A stretch of DNA of 64,000 bases from assembly GCA_934394815.1 (NCBI GenBank), contig CAKRRD010000003.1:1-64000 (forward strand), in the 5' to 3' direction. Of this stretch, positions 46,157-54,449 are shown one piece after another. Origin of the DNA: an uncultured Acetatifactor sp. Lineage in GTDB: Bacteria > Bacillota > Clostridia > Lachnospirales > Lachnospiraceae. The position numbers and the translations under genes are program-made. Under the pieces are notes generated by a model. The model was not told where the DNA came from. It was given only the letters and a program-made list of their open reading frames with translations, and ran no database searches. Each line of letters opens with the position of its first letter. The first letter of the stretch is position 1.

Positions 46157-47764
46157 CTACAGGTATTTTCCCTCTCCCTGATAAAAGCGGACTTTTCCCT
46201 TCTGTTCCTTTTTCTGTTCATACAGGGTCATATCCGCAGCCGACAGAAAATCCCACACCCGGTTCGGGGATTTTGGGATGGCGCAGACACCTCCCACGGA
46301 GATCGTAAGCCAGGGTTCCACCGTGGAGTCTTCGTTGGGGATCTCACATTCCCGGATGCCGGTACATAACTGTTCTGCCCGTTCCAACGCGTACTCTCTG
46401 TCGCGTCCCGTCATGACTACCAGGAATTCATCTCCGCCGTACCGGGCCACATAATCCTCCGGGAAACATTTTTTCAAAGTATCCGCCACAGCACAGATTC
46501 CTTCATCGCCTTTTCCGTGTCCGTAACGGTCATTCAACTGTTTGAAATAATCAATATCCAGGAACAGGATGCCCAGCTCCTTTTCATTCAGGAGGCAGTC
46601 TTCAAACACATCTTCCAGATAGCGGTTCAGGCTCCTTTTATTATAAAGTCCGGTCAGTTCATCATGATCCGCCTGATACAGCAGACGGTTTCTCTTACGT
46701 TTCTGCTCCTTCTGTTCCTCTTCCACTGTCTGCAGCCGTTTTCTGAGTTCCATCATGTACATGACCTGATTATTCTCTACCAGTTCCCAGTTGTCCTTTA
46801 ACTGGAAAAAGGTGTCCGCACTCTGCTGGAATTCCTCAATTGTCATCTGGCCACTGCAATACCGCATCCGCAGGGACAACAACTGCAGCAGAAGACTTTT
46901 GTTCTGTTCGATGGCAGCCTTGGGTTCCAGACAGTTTAATACCTTCTCTATCTGCTCCGGCTTGCCGATCTTTTCCACATATTGCAACAGGTTCTGGATA
47001 CTGTCGTATTCCGAGGAGACCTGGGTCATATCTTCCAGGGCCTCCACTGCACTGCTGACATATTGCTCCGCCTGCTCCCGCTCTCCGCGTCTCTCTGCGA
47101 GATGAGCCAGAAATACATTGACCGACAGCCTTGTCTCATGGATGATCTCCTCACTCTGCCCGGTCTCTTCCAGTTTGCGCAGTACCTTTTCCGTCTCATC
47201 ATCCATATGCAGACACAGCAGACAGCAGCCGTATTCCGCCAGCATCTTCCGGAAATTGATCCTGCTGTAGGTACTGTGATCGTCTGCCTGTTCAAACTCG
47301 CGGATGCATTCCGCACGGCACTGCACCGCTCTGTCATAGGCCCCTATAAGATAATACGCATCCGACATATTACTCAGCACAATGCTGTGTACCATCTTAT
47401 CATTATATCTTTCCGTATAGTCCAATGCCTTATCATACTGTTCCATGGCCAGAGGCAGATTGTTCTGCATGTGAGCCACGATACCGATCATATTGTATGC
47501 CCGCGCCACATGGTGCTCCTGATCAGTTCCCAGAAGGCAGCGGACGCATTCATCCAGATAATGCAGACATTCTTCCTGATTTCCCATAGTCAGATGATAA
47601 AAGGCAGCAAAATAGCAGATCCATCCGTGGATCCCCTTATCATCCTGTTCCGTCACAACGGAAAGGGCCTGTTCCAGAATCTCCCAGGTATAAGGTATCC
47701 CGTCTGCCATCTGCTTATTCAGGCGTTCTGCTGTCTCTAACATTTGCTGTCTCGTCGCATTCAT
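46157..47764 (-). CDS. TPR-domain diguanylate cyclase
   Basis: This 535-residue cytoplasmic protein makes cyclic di-GMP. Residues about 1-330 are helical TPR-like repeats (ARAYNMIGIVAHMQNNLPLA). A coiled coil lies at about 335-370. The GGDEF domain spans about 375-530, with DELTGLYNKRSL, ILFLDIDYFKQLND and the intact active-site motif YGGDEF. The inhibitory I-site (RxxD five residues before GGDEF) is FPED, so product inhibition is unlikely. No membrane segment is present, so the sensor input is internal. It has its own promoter. Confidence 0.93.
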   Translation of the reverse strand: MNATRQQMLETAERLNKQMADGIPYTWEILEQALSVVTEQDDKGIHGWICYFAAFYHLTMGNQEECLHYLDECVRCLLGTDQEHHVARAYNMIGIVAHMQNNLPLAMEQYDKALDYTERYNDKMVHSIVLSNMSDAYYLIGAYDRAVQCRAECIREFEQADDHSTYSRINFRKMLAEYGCCLLCLHMDDETEKVLRKLEETGQSEEIIHETRLSVNVFLAHLAERRGEREQAEQYVSSAVEALEDMTQVSSEYDSIQNLLQYVEKIGKPEQIEKVLNCLEPKAAIEQNKSLLLQLLSLRMRYCSGQMTIEEFQQSADTFFQLKDNWELVENNQVMYMMELRKRLQTVEEEQKEQKRKRNRLLYQADHDELTGLYNKRSLNRYLEDVFEDCLLNEKELGILFLDIDYFKQLNDRYGHGKGDEGICAVADTLKKCFPEDYVARYGGDEFLVVMTGRDREYALERAEQLCTGIRECEIPNEDSTVEPWLTISVGGVCAIPKSPNRVWDFLSAADMTLYEQKKEQKGKVRFYQGEGKYL

Positions 47765-47869
47765 GTCTGTCTTCCTACCGTCCTGTTATCTCTCAATCAT
47801 CCGCATATCGTCGTTCTCTGTTTTTCCTGCCTTGCCTGGCAGTATATTTTTCAGAGTTCTTTCTTTCTT

Positions 47870-47898
47870 ATTGTATTATTTTATATCCCGGTGCGCAA
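47870..47898 (-). promoter_or_regulatory. Promoter of the diguanylate cyclase gene
   Basis: TTGCGC and TACAAT are 17 bases apart on the minus strand, about 106 bases before the start codon. Confidence 0.5.
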
Positions 47899-47919
47899 GT
47901 TATTTTCCGGAATAAAATG

Positions 47920-47948
47920 TTTCCCTATTTTCAAAAAAATGTTAGAAT
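47920..47948 (+). promoter_or_regulatory. Possible promoter of the acyltransferase gene
   Basis: TAGAAT preceded by TGT (extended -10) lies 42 bases before the start; the best -35 at 17 bases is the weak TTTCCC. It is divergent from the cyclase promoter. Confidence 0.4.
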
Positions 47949-47990
47949 GGAAATATCTTTCGGAATTCGTTAGGAAAAGGTATGGTTTTT

Positions 47991-49058
47991 ATGGAAAATA
48001 TGGCAACACACAGGGAATTTCACGATCTGCATTTCGACAGCATTCAGGCTTTAAGGGGTCTGGCTGCTCTTTTTGTGGTGTTTCAGCATGTCCGTTTTCT
48101 GAATTTCGGAGCTTTCGGTGTGGATATTTTTTTCTGTATCAGCGGATTCATGATCATGTTTACCACAGAAAAAAGCACGAAATATTTCTTCCGAAAGCGT
48201 CTGATCCGGATCCTTCCGCTTTACTATCTGATGACTGTCGGAACGTATTTTATGCTGCTGTTGTTCCCCTCCATGTTTCAGCAGACCAGACACGATCCTT
48301 CCTATCTGGTGAAAAGTCTGCTGTTTCTCCCCTTTGATATCGGCGGCGGAGCGATCCAGCCTCTGGTACGGATCGGCTGGACCATTAACTGTGAAATGCT
48401 GTTCTATCTGTTATTTTTCATTGCCTTTCACCTCAGCAGGAAATACCGCGGTCTGATCTGCGGTACGTTACTGGCGGTTCTGGTGGGGGCAGTGCAGCTC
48501 TTCGCTCCGGTGATTTCGTCCTGGCAGTCTCCTATTGGTAGTGTGTTATCTCCTTTCCTTATTTTCTACGGAGATCCTGTCATGCTGGAATTCGTCTTTG
48601 GAATCCTGGCCTACTATCTGCTGCGGCATCTGTATCACAGATACACACTGCATCCGCTTTCGAAGACTGTAAGCCTGGCATCTGTGCTGTGCATTCCGGT
48701 AATCTTCTGCCTGCTTGCTTATTTCACGCCCCGGATCAATGTGATCGGTTTCCGCAGGCTTCCTCAGTGGGGGCTTCCGGCGTTTTTATTGTTAGTCCTC
48801 GCCTTTCTCGCAGGTCTTAACCTGTCCATGCCCCGTTTTCTGGTACAGCTTGGAAACATCAGCTATTCCCTGTATCTGGTGCACTACTATCCGGTAATGC
48901 TTCTGGATCGTGCGGTATTTGACTTCTCCACCCTCTCCGCACTGTCCGTTATCGGACTTGTCGTAAGCGTTGTGTTAAGTGTTGCACTGGCTTATCTGTG
49001 CTGGCTTCTGGTGGAGCGGAAATTCACCGGGTGGCTGCGGAAAGTACTGCTGCGTTAA
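47991..49058 (+). CDS. Membrane acyltransferase (OafA/family 3)
   Basis: This 355-residue integral membrane protein has about ten hydrophobic segments. It begins with the family signature: IQALRGLAALFVVFQHVRF, with a conserved His, then GAFGVDIFFCISGF. Such enzymes transfer acetyl or other acyl groups to surface polysaccharides or peptidoglycan. Three in-frame ATG codons lie at the start; I chose 47991 for its distance from AAAAGG, and 47982 or 48000 are possible. It is one of the few plus-strand genes, with no polysaccharide genes nearby. Confidence 0.88.
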   Translation: MENMATHREFHDLHFDSIQALRGLAALFVVFQHVRFLNFGAFGVDIFFCISGFMIMFTTEKSTKYFFRKRLIRILPLYYLMTVGTYFMLLLFPSMFQQTRHDPSYLVKSLLFLPFDIGGGAIQPLVRIGWTINCEMLFYLLFFIAFHLSRKYRGLICGTLLAVLVGAVQLFAPVISSWQSPIGSVLSPFLIFYGDPVMLEFVFGILAYYLLRHLYHRYTLHPLSKTVSLASVLCIPVIFCLLAYFTPRINVIGFRRLPQWGLPAFLLLVLAFLAGLNLSMPRFLVQLGNISYSLYLVHYYPVMLLDRAVFDFSTLSALSVIGLVVSVVLSVALAYLCWLLVERKFTGWLRKVLLR

Positions 49059-49098
49059 TTGTATATGCAATTTACAAAAAAGATGCACACTTTTTTTG

Positions 49099-49127
49099 TT
49101 GACATTTCCGGAACCCTATAGTATATT
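49099..49127 (+). promoter_or_regulatory. Promoter of the tRNA-Gly gene
   Basis: TTGACA and TATATT are 17 bases apart, 20 bases before the tRNA. The same box pair and spacing occur at the orphan promoter at 52375-52403. Confidence 0.85.
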
Positions 49128-49147
49128 ATAACTTGTCCGTAAGACAT

Positions 49148-49219
<72 letters not shown>

Positions 49220-49224
49220 TGAAA

Positions 49225-49260
49225 AAAGAACGATACCAAATCGGTATCGTTCTTTTTTTT
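49225..49260 (+). terminator. Terminator of the tRNA-Gly gene
   Basis: A 13-bp stem (AAAGAACGATACC and its complement) with a 5-base loop merges into a run of ten T, six bases after the tRNA. Confidence 0.93.
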
Positions 49261-49359
49261 GCGTTTGTATAACAGGCTCGAAAGTTCATGTCTACGCTGC
49301 TTTCCGATTTTCGCAGACCGAGGTTCCTCGGATCTCATGCTCCGTCTCACGCTTTTTTT

Positions 49360-49383
49360 AACCCCTTGATTATTCAAGGGGTT
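49360..49383. other. Isolated 10-bp hairpin after the tRNA
   Basis: AACCCCTTGA and its complement flank TTAT, followed by TTTCC on the plus strand and preceded by seven T. It may be a terminator remnant. The DNA from 49261 to 49442 otherwise shows no gene. Confidence 0.4.
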
Positions 49384-49442
49384 TCCTATTTCATGTTGCA
49401 TCACGTTATTTTCCTATTATATATTCTCTCTGTAAATGGAAA

Positions 49443-49586
49443 GTTACGAGCCATGCAAAGTCAAAACAGAAACAGCGATCTGGGCGCTTGCTCACAAATC
49501 GCTGTCTTTACTTTTGCCGTGATGCGGCGAACACCCTCCTGTGCTTCGCTTCCGTCGCAGCGTGGGCACAGACGACAGGAGCATGC
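49443..49586. repeat. Hairpin repeat element, copy 1
   Basis: The element begins with GTTACGAGCCATGC. A hairpin with arms ACAGCGAT/ATCGCTGT encloses a loop with GGGCGCTTGCTCAC. A second hairpin (CTCCTGT/ACAGGAG) and a degenerate right end (GCATGC) follow. Its first part, 49433-49497, is a perfect 65-base inverted copy of 50223-50287 in copy 2. No coding capacity is supported. Confidence 0.7.
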
Positions 49587-49627
49587 TAATCTGTACCCTT
49601 CTTCCGCCTCAGTGTAAATAGTTTATG

Positions 49628-50035
49628 GGTATGAGTTACTTATTTTGTTGCTGATACCCACGCTATGGAAAGTTTGAGGGTATGAGAAGCTTGTTTTGCT
49701 GCTGATACCCACGCTATGGAAAGTTTGAGGGTATGAGAAGCTTGTTTTGCTGCTGATACCCACGCTATGGAAAAATTGAGGGTATGAGAAGCTTGTTTTG
49801 TTGCTGATACCCACGCTATGGAAAAATTGAGGGTATGAGAAGCTTGTTTTGCTGCTGATACCCACGCTATGGAAAGTTTGAGGGTATGAGAAGCTTGTTT
49901 TGCTGCTGATACCCACGCTATGGAAAAATTGAGGGTATGAGAAGCTTGTTTTGTTGCTGATACCCACGCTATGGAAAGTTTGAGGGTATGAGAAGCTTGT
50001 TTTGCTGCTGATACCCAAATCGTGGAAACCGTAAG
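49628..50035. repeat. Eight tandem 51-bp repeats
   Basis: Units start at 49628, 49679, 49730, 49781, 49832, 49883, 49934 and 49985. Each has the block GGTATGAGAAGCTTGTTTTG and ends with a linker such as CACGCTATGGAAAGTTTGAG. Bases 1-31 of each unit form an imperfect hairpin (GGTAT to ATACC, 12 positions with two mismatches in the commonest form). The units differ only at GCTGCT/GTTGCT and GTTT/AAAT; the first and last are more degenerate. The period is a multiple of three, so long open frames exist by chance. The array lies between inverted copies 1 and 2 of the hairpin element. Confidence 0.92.
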
Positions 50036-50101
50036 GTATAACAAGGGAACTTTGTATTCCCAAATGCCTACGGTTGGTGTTCGTCAGTCTACGGCCCCTA
50101 C

Positions 50102-50277
50102 GTTACGAGCCATGCACTCAATTCATAAATGTGTCGCAAAGGGCGCTCCACATTTATGAATTGACGGTTGTCGAGTGTGTCCGTTGGACGCACAGTATAA
50201 AGTCAAAAACAAAAACAGCGGCTTGTGAGCAAGCGCCCAGATCGCTGTTTCTGTTTTGACTTTGCATGGCTCGTAAC
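50102..50277. repeat. Hairpin repeat element, copy 2
   Basis: Perfect terminal inverted repeats (GTTACGAGCCATGC) enclose two hairpins. One has 16-bp arms (TCAATTCATAAATGTG) at about 50119-50166. The other has about 21-bp arms beginning AAAGTCAAAAACAAAAACAG with an inner loop GTGAGCAAGCGCCC. It lies opposite in orientation to copy 1. It contains no gene that I can support. Confidence 0.75.
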
Positions 50278-50354
50278 TTTCCATTTAGTCTTTGTCCTCT
50301 AACCCTCTTTTTTCTGTATAAAGTTGTAGACAGCCGGCTCTGCAACGAATGTGA

Positions 50355-50474
50355 TTAAAATGAAAAAAACCACCACAAAATAGTGATGGCAATGGCAGCA
50401 ATAGCATAAGTAAGGAACCATCCGGTTTCTTTTTGTTTCCGCCCTGTGTCTCTGGGAAAACGACTATAGATCAC
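50355..50474 (-). CDS. Possible 39-residue membrane peptide or gene remnant
   Basis: A short frame beginning at GTG encodes a charged start (RFPRDTGRKQKETGW) and then one hydrophobic helix (FLTYAIAAIAITILWWFFSF) up to the stop. The composition is that of a small membrane protein, but there is no clear ribosome binding site. It could also be the end of a decayed gene. Confidence 0.25.
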   Translation of the reverse strand: MIYSRFPRDTGRKQKETGWFLTYAIAAIAITILWWFFSF

Positions 50475-50594
50475 CAGTCAATGATATGAGAAATTGTCAG
50501 AGAAATATTGCTCTTATTGTTATAAAATATCGTGAGCGGAATTTTTCCCAAGAAAAAGACGACTGCACTCACATGCAATCGTCTTCTATCTTCT

Positions 50595-51911
50595 TTACTG
50601 TCCCAGTTTATCCGCATATTTGATACGGTAGATTCTCCGCAGGGAATCGTTGATGCGGTCCTCGGAGATGGTGCCGTTCTGTACAGCTTCCAGTACTCCG
50701 TTGTATGCGGTTTCAAAATTCTCCGGGGCATAGATCATATCGCAGCCGGCACGAAGCGCCATGACTGCGGCTTCATCGGCTCCGTAGTAATTGGTGATCG
50801 CCGCCTCATTCATGGCACCGGACACGATCACGCCGCGGAAGTTCAGTTCATTTCTTAAGATGTCCGTCACTACTGTACCAGACAGGGTGCAGGGGGTATT
50901 GTCACCGGTCAGGGAAGCCGCCGACATAGCGCTGACACGGATCATCTTAGTCATGCCATTGTCAATACAGGTCTGGAAAGCCACGAATTCATTGGCTCTG
51001 AAATCCTCTGCGCTTCTATCCGTAGAGGCCATACCGTCCTTTGTGCTCTCTGTGGTACTGCCGATGCCGGGGAACTGTCCGATGCATGCGTTCACTTTCT
51101 GTTCCTGTAATCCGGCCTGCATATAAGCTGCATAGGAAGCAACGGTATCCGCATCTGCTCCGTAGGAACTGCTGCCTGCTGCATTCCCGTCTACAATGCT
51201 GATATCTGCGGAAGGTGCAAAGTCAAGATTGAATCCCAGTTCCGCAAGATAGGTTCCTACAGTGGTTCCCGCCATGTACGCATTACTGGTATCTCCGGAT
51301 GCTCCGATATTCTGCGGGGTATCCGCCTTCGTCCCAAGGCCTGCAGCCGCTACCGCATCTATGCCGCTTCCCTCTCCATCAATCGCAACAAACAAAGGAT
51401 AACTGGTATATAATTTGGTATTATCGATCATCTGCTTCAACTGGTCTGCGGACTGGATATTTCTGGAGGCATATACGATGCCGCCTACAGGATATTTTGC
51501 CAGAGCGTCCTTGGTTCCGTCTCCTGCCTGTATTGCTGCGGACACGCCGGTAATGGATTCCGGTGTAGTGATAAACAGTCCTGCCACCTTATCTTCCAAC
51601 GGCATATTTTGTATGATTGCCTCGTTGATAATCGTATCCAGCTTCTGTTCGTCCGTCAGCTCCGCTACCGTCTCCGGAGTCTCTGTCGGTGCCTGAATGG
51701 TCTCTTCATCCGAAAGGATCTCCTCCACTTTATTCTGCTGATCCTCCTGCTTCCGGCTCATGCTGGTAATCTTGCTTACGGCAAGAGCGATTCCTGCCGC
51801 CAACACCAGAATCAGAATTACTACAACTGTGTATGCAATGATCTGACTTCTCTGTCTTCTCTTACGTCTGAGTTCTCTTTTATCCTGTTGCTTTTGTTCG
51901 TTTGTATCCAT
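50595..51911 (-). CDS. GH3-fold protein lacking catalytic residues (NagZ-like)
   Basis: This 438-residue protein has a charged N-terminus, one membrane anchor at about residues 23-45 (IIAYTVVVILILVLAAGIAL) and a Glu/Thr-rich linker. A glycoside hydrolase family 3 barrel from about residue 90 faces outside. Active NagZ enzymes have KHFPGHGxxxxDSH and a nucleophile Asp in VI(V/T)(T/D)D. Here the first is GQFPGIGSTTEST and the second GVIVSGAMNEAA, so both the His/Asp pair and the nucleophile are missing; the DQEGG loop is DGEGSG. I infer a sugar-binding pseudoenzyme rather than a hexosaminidase. The start at 51911 follows GAGGAG. Confidence 0.85.
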   Translation of the reverse strand: MDTNEQKQQDKRELRRKRRQRSQIIAYTVVVILILVLAAGIALAVSKITSMSRKQEDQQNKVEEILSDEETIQAPTETPETVAELTDEQKLDTIINEAIIQNMPLEDKVAGLFITTPESITGVSAAIQAGDGTKDALAKYPVGGIVYASRNIQSADQLKQMIDNTKLYTSYPLFVAIDGEGSGIDAVAAAGLGTKADTPQNIGASGDTSNAYMAGTTVGTYLAELGFNLDFAPSADISIVDGNAAGSSSYGADADTVASYAAYMQAGLQEQKVNACIGQFPGIGSTTESTKDGMASTDRSAEDFRANEFVAFQTCIDNGMTKMIRVSAMSAASLTGDNTPCTLSGTVVTDILRNELNFRGVIVSGAMNEAAITNYYGADEAAVMALRAGCDMIYAPENFETAYNGVLEAVQNGTISEDRINDSLRRIYRIKYADKLGQ

Positions 51912-51994
51912 TTTCATAACTCCTCTATCTGTACTACTTTCCTATTGTACATGATATCGGTAGGTTTTTCCACTGGTAATATTTATATTTTATG

Positions 51995-52043
51995 CAAAAT
52001 TAAGAGAGCGTACCGATCATTACTTCAATCAGCACGCCCTCTC
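51995..52043 (-). terminator. Terminator of the orphan transcription unit
   Basis: On the minus strand the arms GAGAGGGCGTGCTGAT and ATCGGTACGCTCTC pair imperfectly around a ten-base loop, and TTAATTTT follows. Confidence 0.55.
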
Positions 52044-52368
52044 AGACTGCAAGCTCCAATGGCCTGTCCTCTCTTTCTTTTGTTTGCTTTATCTTCCATT
52101 TTGTCTTTTGTTCTCTTTCCACTTTTCTTTTGTACGGATGTACTGTAATGTGAGATAATTTTTATCTTCTGTTGTTCATTACTTTTTCTTCTGTGTACTT
52201 GATATTCTCTATGTAAATTGGTTCTCTTTGGTATCTCTATTCAGTTGTACATCATGGAAGATTGTGGTAGGACTTTAATTGTTAGGTGGACTGTACCTCT
52301 CTTTCTATAGATTCTTTTGTACTTCTCTCCCAACCTTCTTTGTTGGGTTGTTCCGTTTCTCTTTTGTT
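52025..52368 (-). other. Orphan purine-rich transcript, function unknown
   Basis: This is the predicted RNA between a strong promoter and a terminator, 340-370 bases long. It is purine-rich and contains repeated GTACA words, with a 6-bp hairpin (CCCAAC/GTTGGG) near its 5' end. No frame is convincing. The best is a 24-codon frame, 52025-52099 on the minus strand, encoding MEDKANKRKRGQAIGACSLR and four more residues, with a poor start signal. It could be a small RNA, a decayed gene, or the long leader of the GH3-like gene. Confidence 0.35.
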
Positions 52369-52374
52369 AAGTCT

Positions 52375-52403
52375 AATATACTACAGGGTTGTGTATTTGT
52401 CAA
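52375..52403 (-). promoter_or_regulatory. Strong orphan promoter
   Basis: TTGACA and TATATT are 17 bases apart on the minus strand, preceded by ACCCTGTAG as in the tRNA promoter. The nearest confident gene downstream is the GH3-like gene, 460 bases away and beyond a terminator. Confidence 0.75.
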
Positions 52404-52556
52404 CACATTTCTTTAAATATTTTAGTTTATTTTCAATATTTCTGTTGTGTTTCCATATTTTTACAATTTTCGACATTTTTCTATATATTATCTGTATATT
52501 CTTTGTCTTTTTTTAAAGAAAAGGGAAAGGGCGAAGGGCCGCCACTGCCGGGGGTA

Positions 52557-52710
52557 CGTGTAACGGGCCATGCTCCATCCGTCAAAAGCCCTGAAGGGCT
52601 TTCGACGGATGACGGCTGTCGCCGTATAAAAACAAAAAGACAGTCACTCACTGGTGAGCAAGCTCCCCAGTGAGTGACTGTCTTTTTGTTTTTGCATGGC
52701 TCGTTACACG
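52557..52710. repeat. Hairpin repeat element, copy 3
   Basis: Terminal inverted repeats (CGTGTAACGGGCCATGC, and CGTGTAACGAGCCATGC on the other strand) enclose two hairpins. One has arms CATCCGTC...GACGGATG with an inner AAGCCCT/AGGGCTT stem. The other has a 26-bp-class stem (AAAGACAGTCACTCACTGG) with loop TGAGCAAGCTCC and T-rich flanks. The right end contains the stop codon of the ABC gene ending at 52704, and the second hairpin is well placed to terminate it. The stems are unrelated to those of copies 1 and 2. The DNA from 52404 to 52556 shows nothing else. Confidence 0.75.
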
Positions 52711-54449
52711 GCAAACTGACTATTATACAAGTTCGCATAGAACCCGCCCTTTGCCAGCAGGGTCTCATGGCTGCCCTGTTCGATGATGTTTCCGTCTTTC
52801 ATTACCAGGATGACATCGGCGCTCTGAATGGTGGAAAGTCTGTGGGCTACAATGAAGCTGGTGCGGCCTTCCATCATTTTGGCGAATGCGTTCTGGATCT
52901 TGATCTCGGTACGGGTATCGATGGAGGAGGTTGCCTCATCGAGGATCAGCATGGGAGGGAGGCACAGCATAACTCTGGTAATACACAGCAGCTGCTTCTG
53001 TCCCTGGGACAGGCTGCCGCCGTCTTCGGTGATCACGGTGTCGTACCCCTGGGGCAGACGTTTGATGAAGCTGTGGGCATGGGATGCCTTGGCTGCGGCA
53101 ATGATCTCTTCCTCGGTGGCATCCGGTTTGCCCATGCAGATGTTGTCACGGATGGTGCCGGAACGCAGCCAGGTCTCCTGCAATACCATACCGTAATTGG
53201 TGCGGAGACTTCCTCTGGTGATGTCCCGGATATCGGTGCCGTCTACTTTAATGGAGCCGGAGTTCACATCATAGAAGCGCATCAGCAGATTGATCACGGT
53301 AGTCTTACCACATCCGGTAGGACCTACGATAGCTACTCTCTGACCGGGAGCCACCTTCAGATTGAAGTTCTGGATCAGCTTTTTCTCCGGTACATATTGG
53401 AAGTTTACATCCTTCAGTTCCACATTACCCTGGGCATCTTTCAGTACTCTTGCATCTTTCGCATCGGGTACCTGAGGTTCTTCATCGATCAGTTCGAAAA
53501 TACGTCCGGCACATACAAACGCATTCTGCAGCTCGGTTACCACACCGGAGATCTCATTGAAGGGCTTGGTGTACTGGTTCGCATAGCTTAAGAAACAGGA
53601 CAGGCGGCCTACACTGATGCCGCCCTTAATGGCTGCAAATGCACCGAACACGCCGACACCGGCATATACCAGGCTGTTGACAAAACGGGTCGCCGGGTTG
53701 GTAATAGAGGAGAAAAAGATGGCCTTCAGAGAGCATTTCTGCAATCTGTCGTTGATCTCTCCGAACTGGCTCTTTACCGCTTCTCCTCTGGAGAAGGTAT
53801 TTACAATCTTCTGGTTATCAATCATTTCCTCAATGAGGGAAGTCTGTTCACCTCTGGTCTCAGACTGTTCCCTGAACATGGAATAGGTCTTGGTCGCAAT
53901 GAATTTCGCCACCAGGAAGGATACCGGCGTGATACATACTACTACCAGCGTGATGGGCACGTTGGTCACCAGCATGAAGCCCAGTGTACACAGGATTGTC
54001 AGTACACCGGTAAACAACTGGGTAAAGCCCATCAGCAGACCGTCTGCAAAAGTATCTACATCCGCAATGACACGGCTGACGATATCACCATAAGCATGGG
54101 CATCCAGATATTTTAATGGCAGAATCTCCAGTTTTGCAAAAGCATCGGTACGGATATCACGGATCACATGATAGGTGATATAATTGTTACAGGTATTCAT
54201 GACCCACTGGCCTGCTGCCGTGATGATCATGACAATGGCAATTTTCTTCATAATGGCAAAGATCCCGGCCATATCCACCTGTCCCTTGCCGATGATCAGA
54301 TCTACCGCATTACCGGTAAGGATCGGTATATATAAGGTCAGTAATACGGTCAAACCGGCCAGCAGCATAGAAAGAACCAATGCCGGTGTATACTTCCGGA
54401 TATATTTCAGCACACGCTTCATGGTCGCTTTATTATTTGTCTTCTGCAT
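52704..54449 (-). CDS. ABC exporter subunit B (canonical ATPase)
   Basis: This 581-residue half-transporter has six membrane segments and an ATPase with Walker A GPTGCGKTT, signature LSQGQKQL, Walker B MLILDEATSSID with the catalytic Glu, and the switch His in VAHRLST. The start follows GGAGGTG and shares one base with the stop of the upstream partner gene (TAATG), so both are made in equal amounts. Its stop codon lies inside a repeat element. It probably pairs with the next gene as a heterodimeric multidrug or peptide exporter. Confidence 0.92.
   Translation of the reverse strand: MQKTNNKATMKRVLKYIRKYTPALVLSMLLAGLTVLLTLYIPILTGNAVDLIIGKGQVDMAGIFAIMKKIAIVMIITAAGQWVMNTCNNYITYHVIRDIRTDAFAKLEILPLKYLDAHAYGDIVSRVIADVDTFADGLLMGFTQLFTGVLTILCTLGFMLVTNVPITLVVVCITPVSFLVAKFIATKTYSMFREQSETRGEQTSLIEEMIDNQKIVNTFSRGEAVKSQFGEINDRLQKCSLKAIFFSSITNPATRFVNSLVYAGVGVFGAFAAIKGGISVGRLSCFLSYANQYTKPFNEISGVVTELQNAFVCAGRIFELIDEEPQVPDAKDARVLKDAQGNVELKDVNFQYVPEKKLIQNFNLKVAPGQRVAIVGPTGCGKTTVINLLMRFYDVNSGSIKVDGTDIRDITRGSLRTNYGMVLQETWLRSGTIRDNICMGKPDATEEEIIAAAKASHAHSFIKRLPQGYDTVITEDGGSLSQGQKQLLCITRVMLCLPPMLILDEATSSIDTRTEIKIQNAFAKMMEGRTSFIVAHRLSTIQSADVILVMKDGNIIEQGSHETLLAKGGFYANLYNSQFAV

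Noticed and set aside
49628..50035. CRISPR array
   Set aside because: The unit is 51 bases with no unique spacers: the whole unit repeats almost identically, and no cas gene is present.
49623..50063. Long minus-strand frames through the tandem repeats (146 and 134 residues, 17-residue repeats)
   Set aside because: The unit is 51 bases, a multiple of three, so several frames stay open by chance. Two different frames are equally long, there is no convincing ribosome binding site, and the hairpin structure explains the conservation better.
52674..53591. 305-residue plus-strand frame
   Set aside because: It is antisense to the ABC exporter gene and shows no family features.
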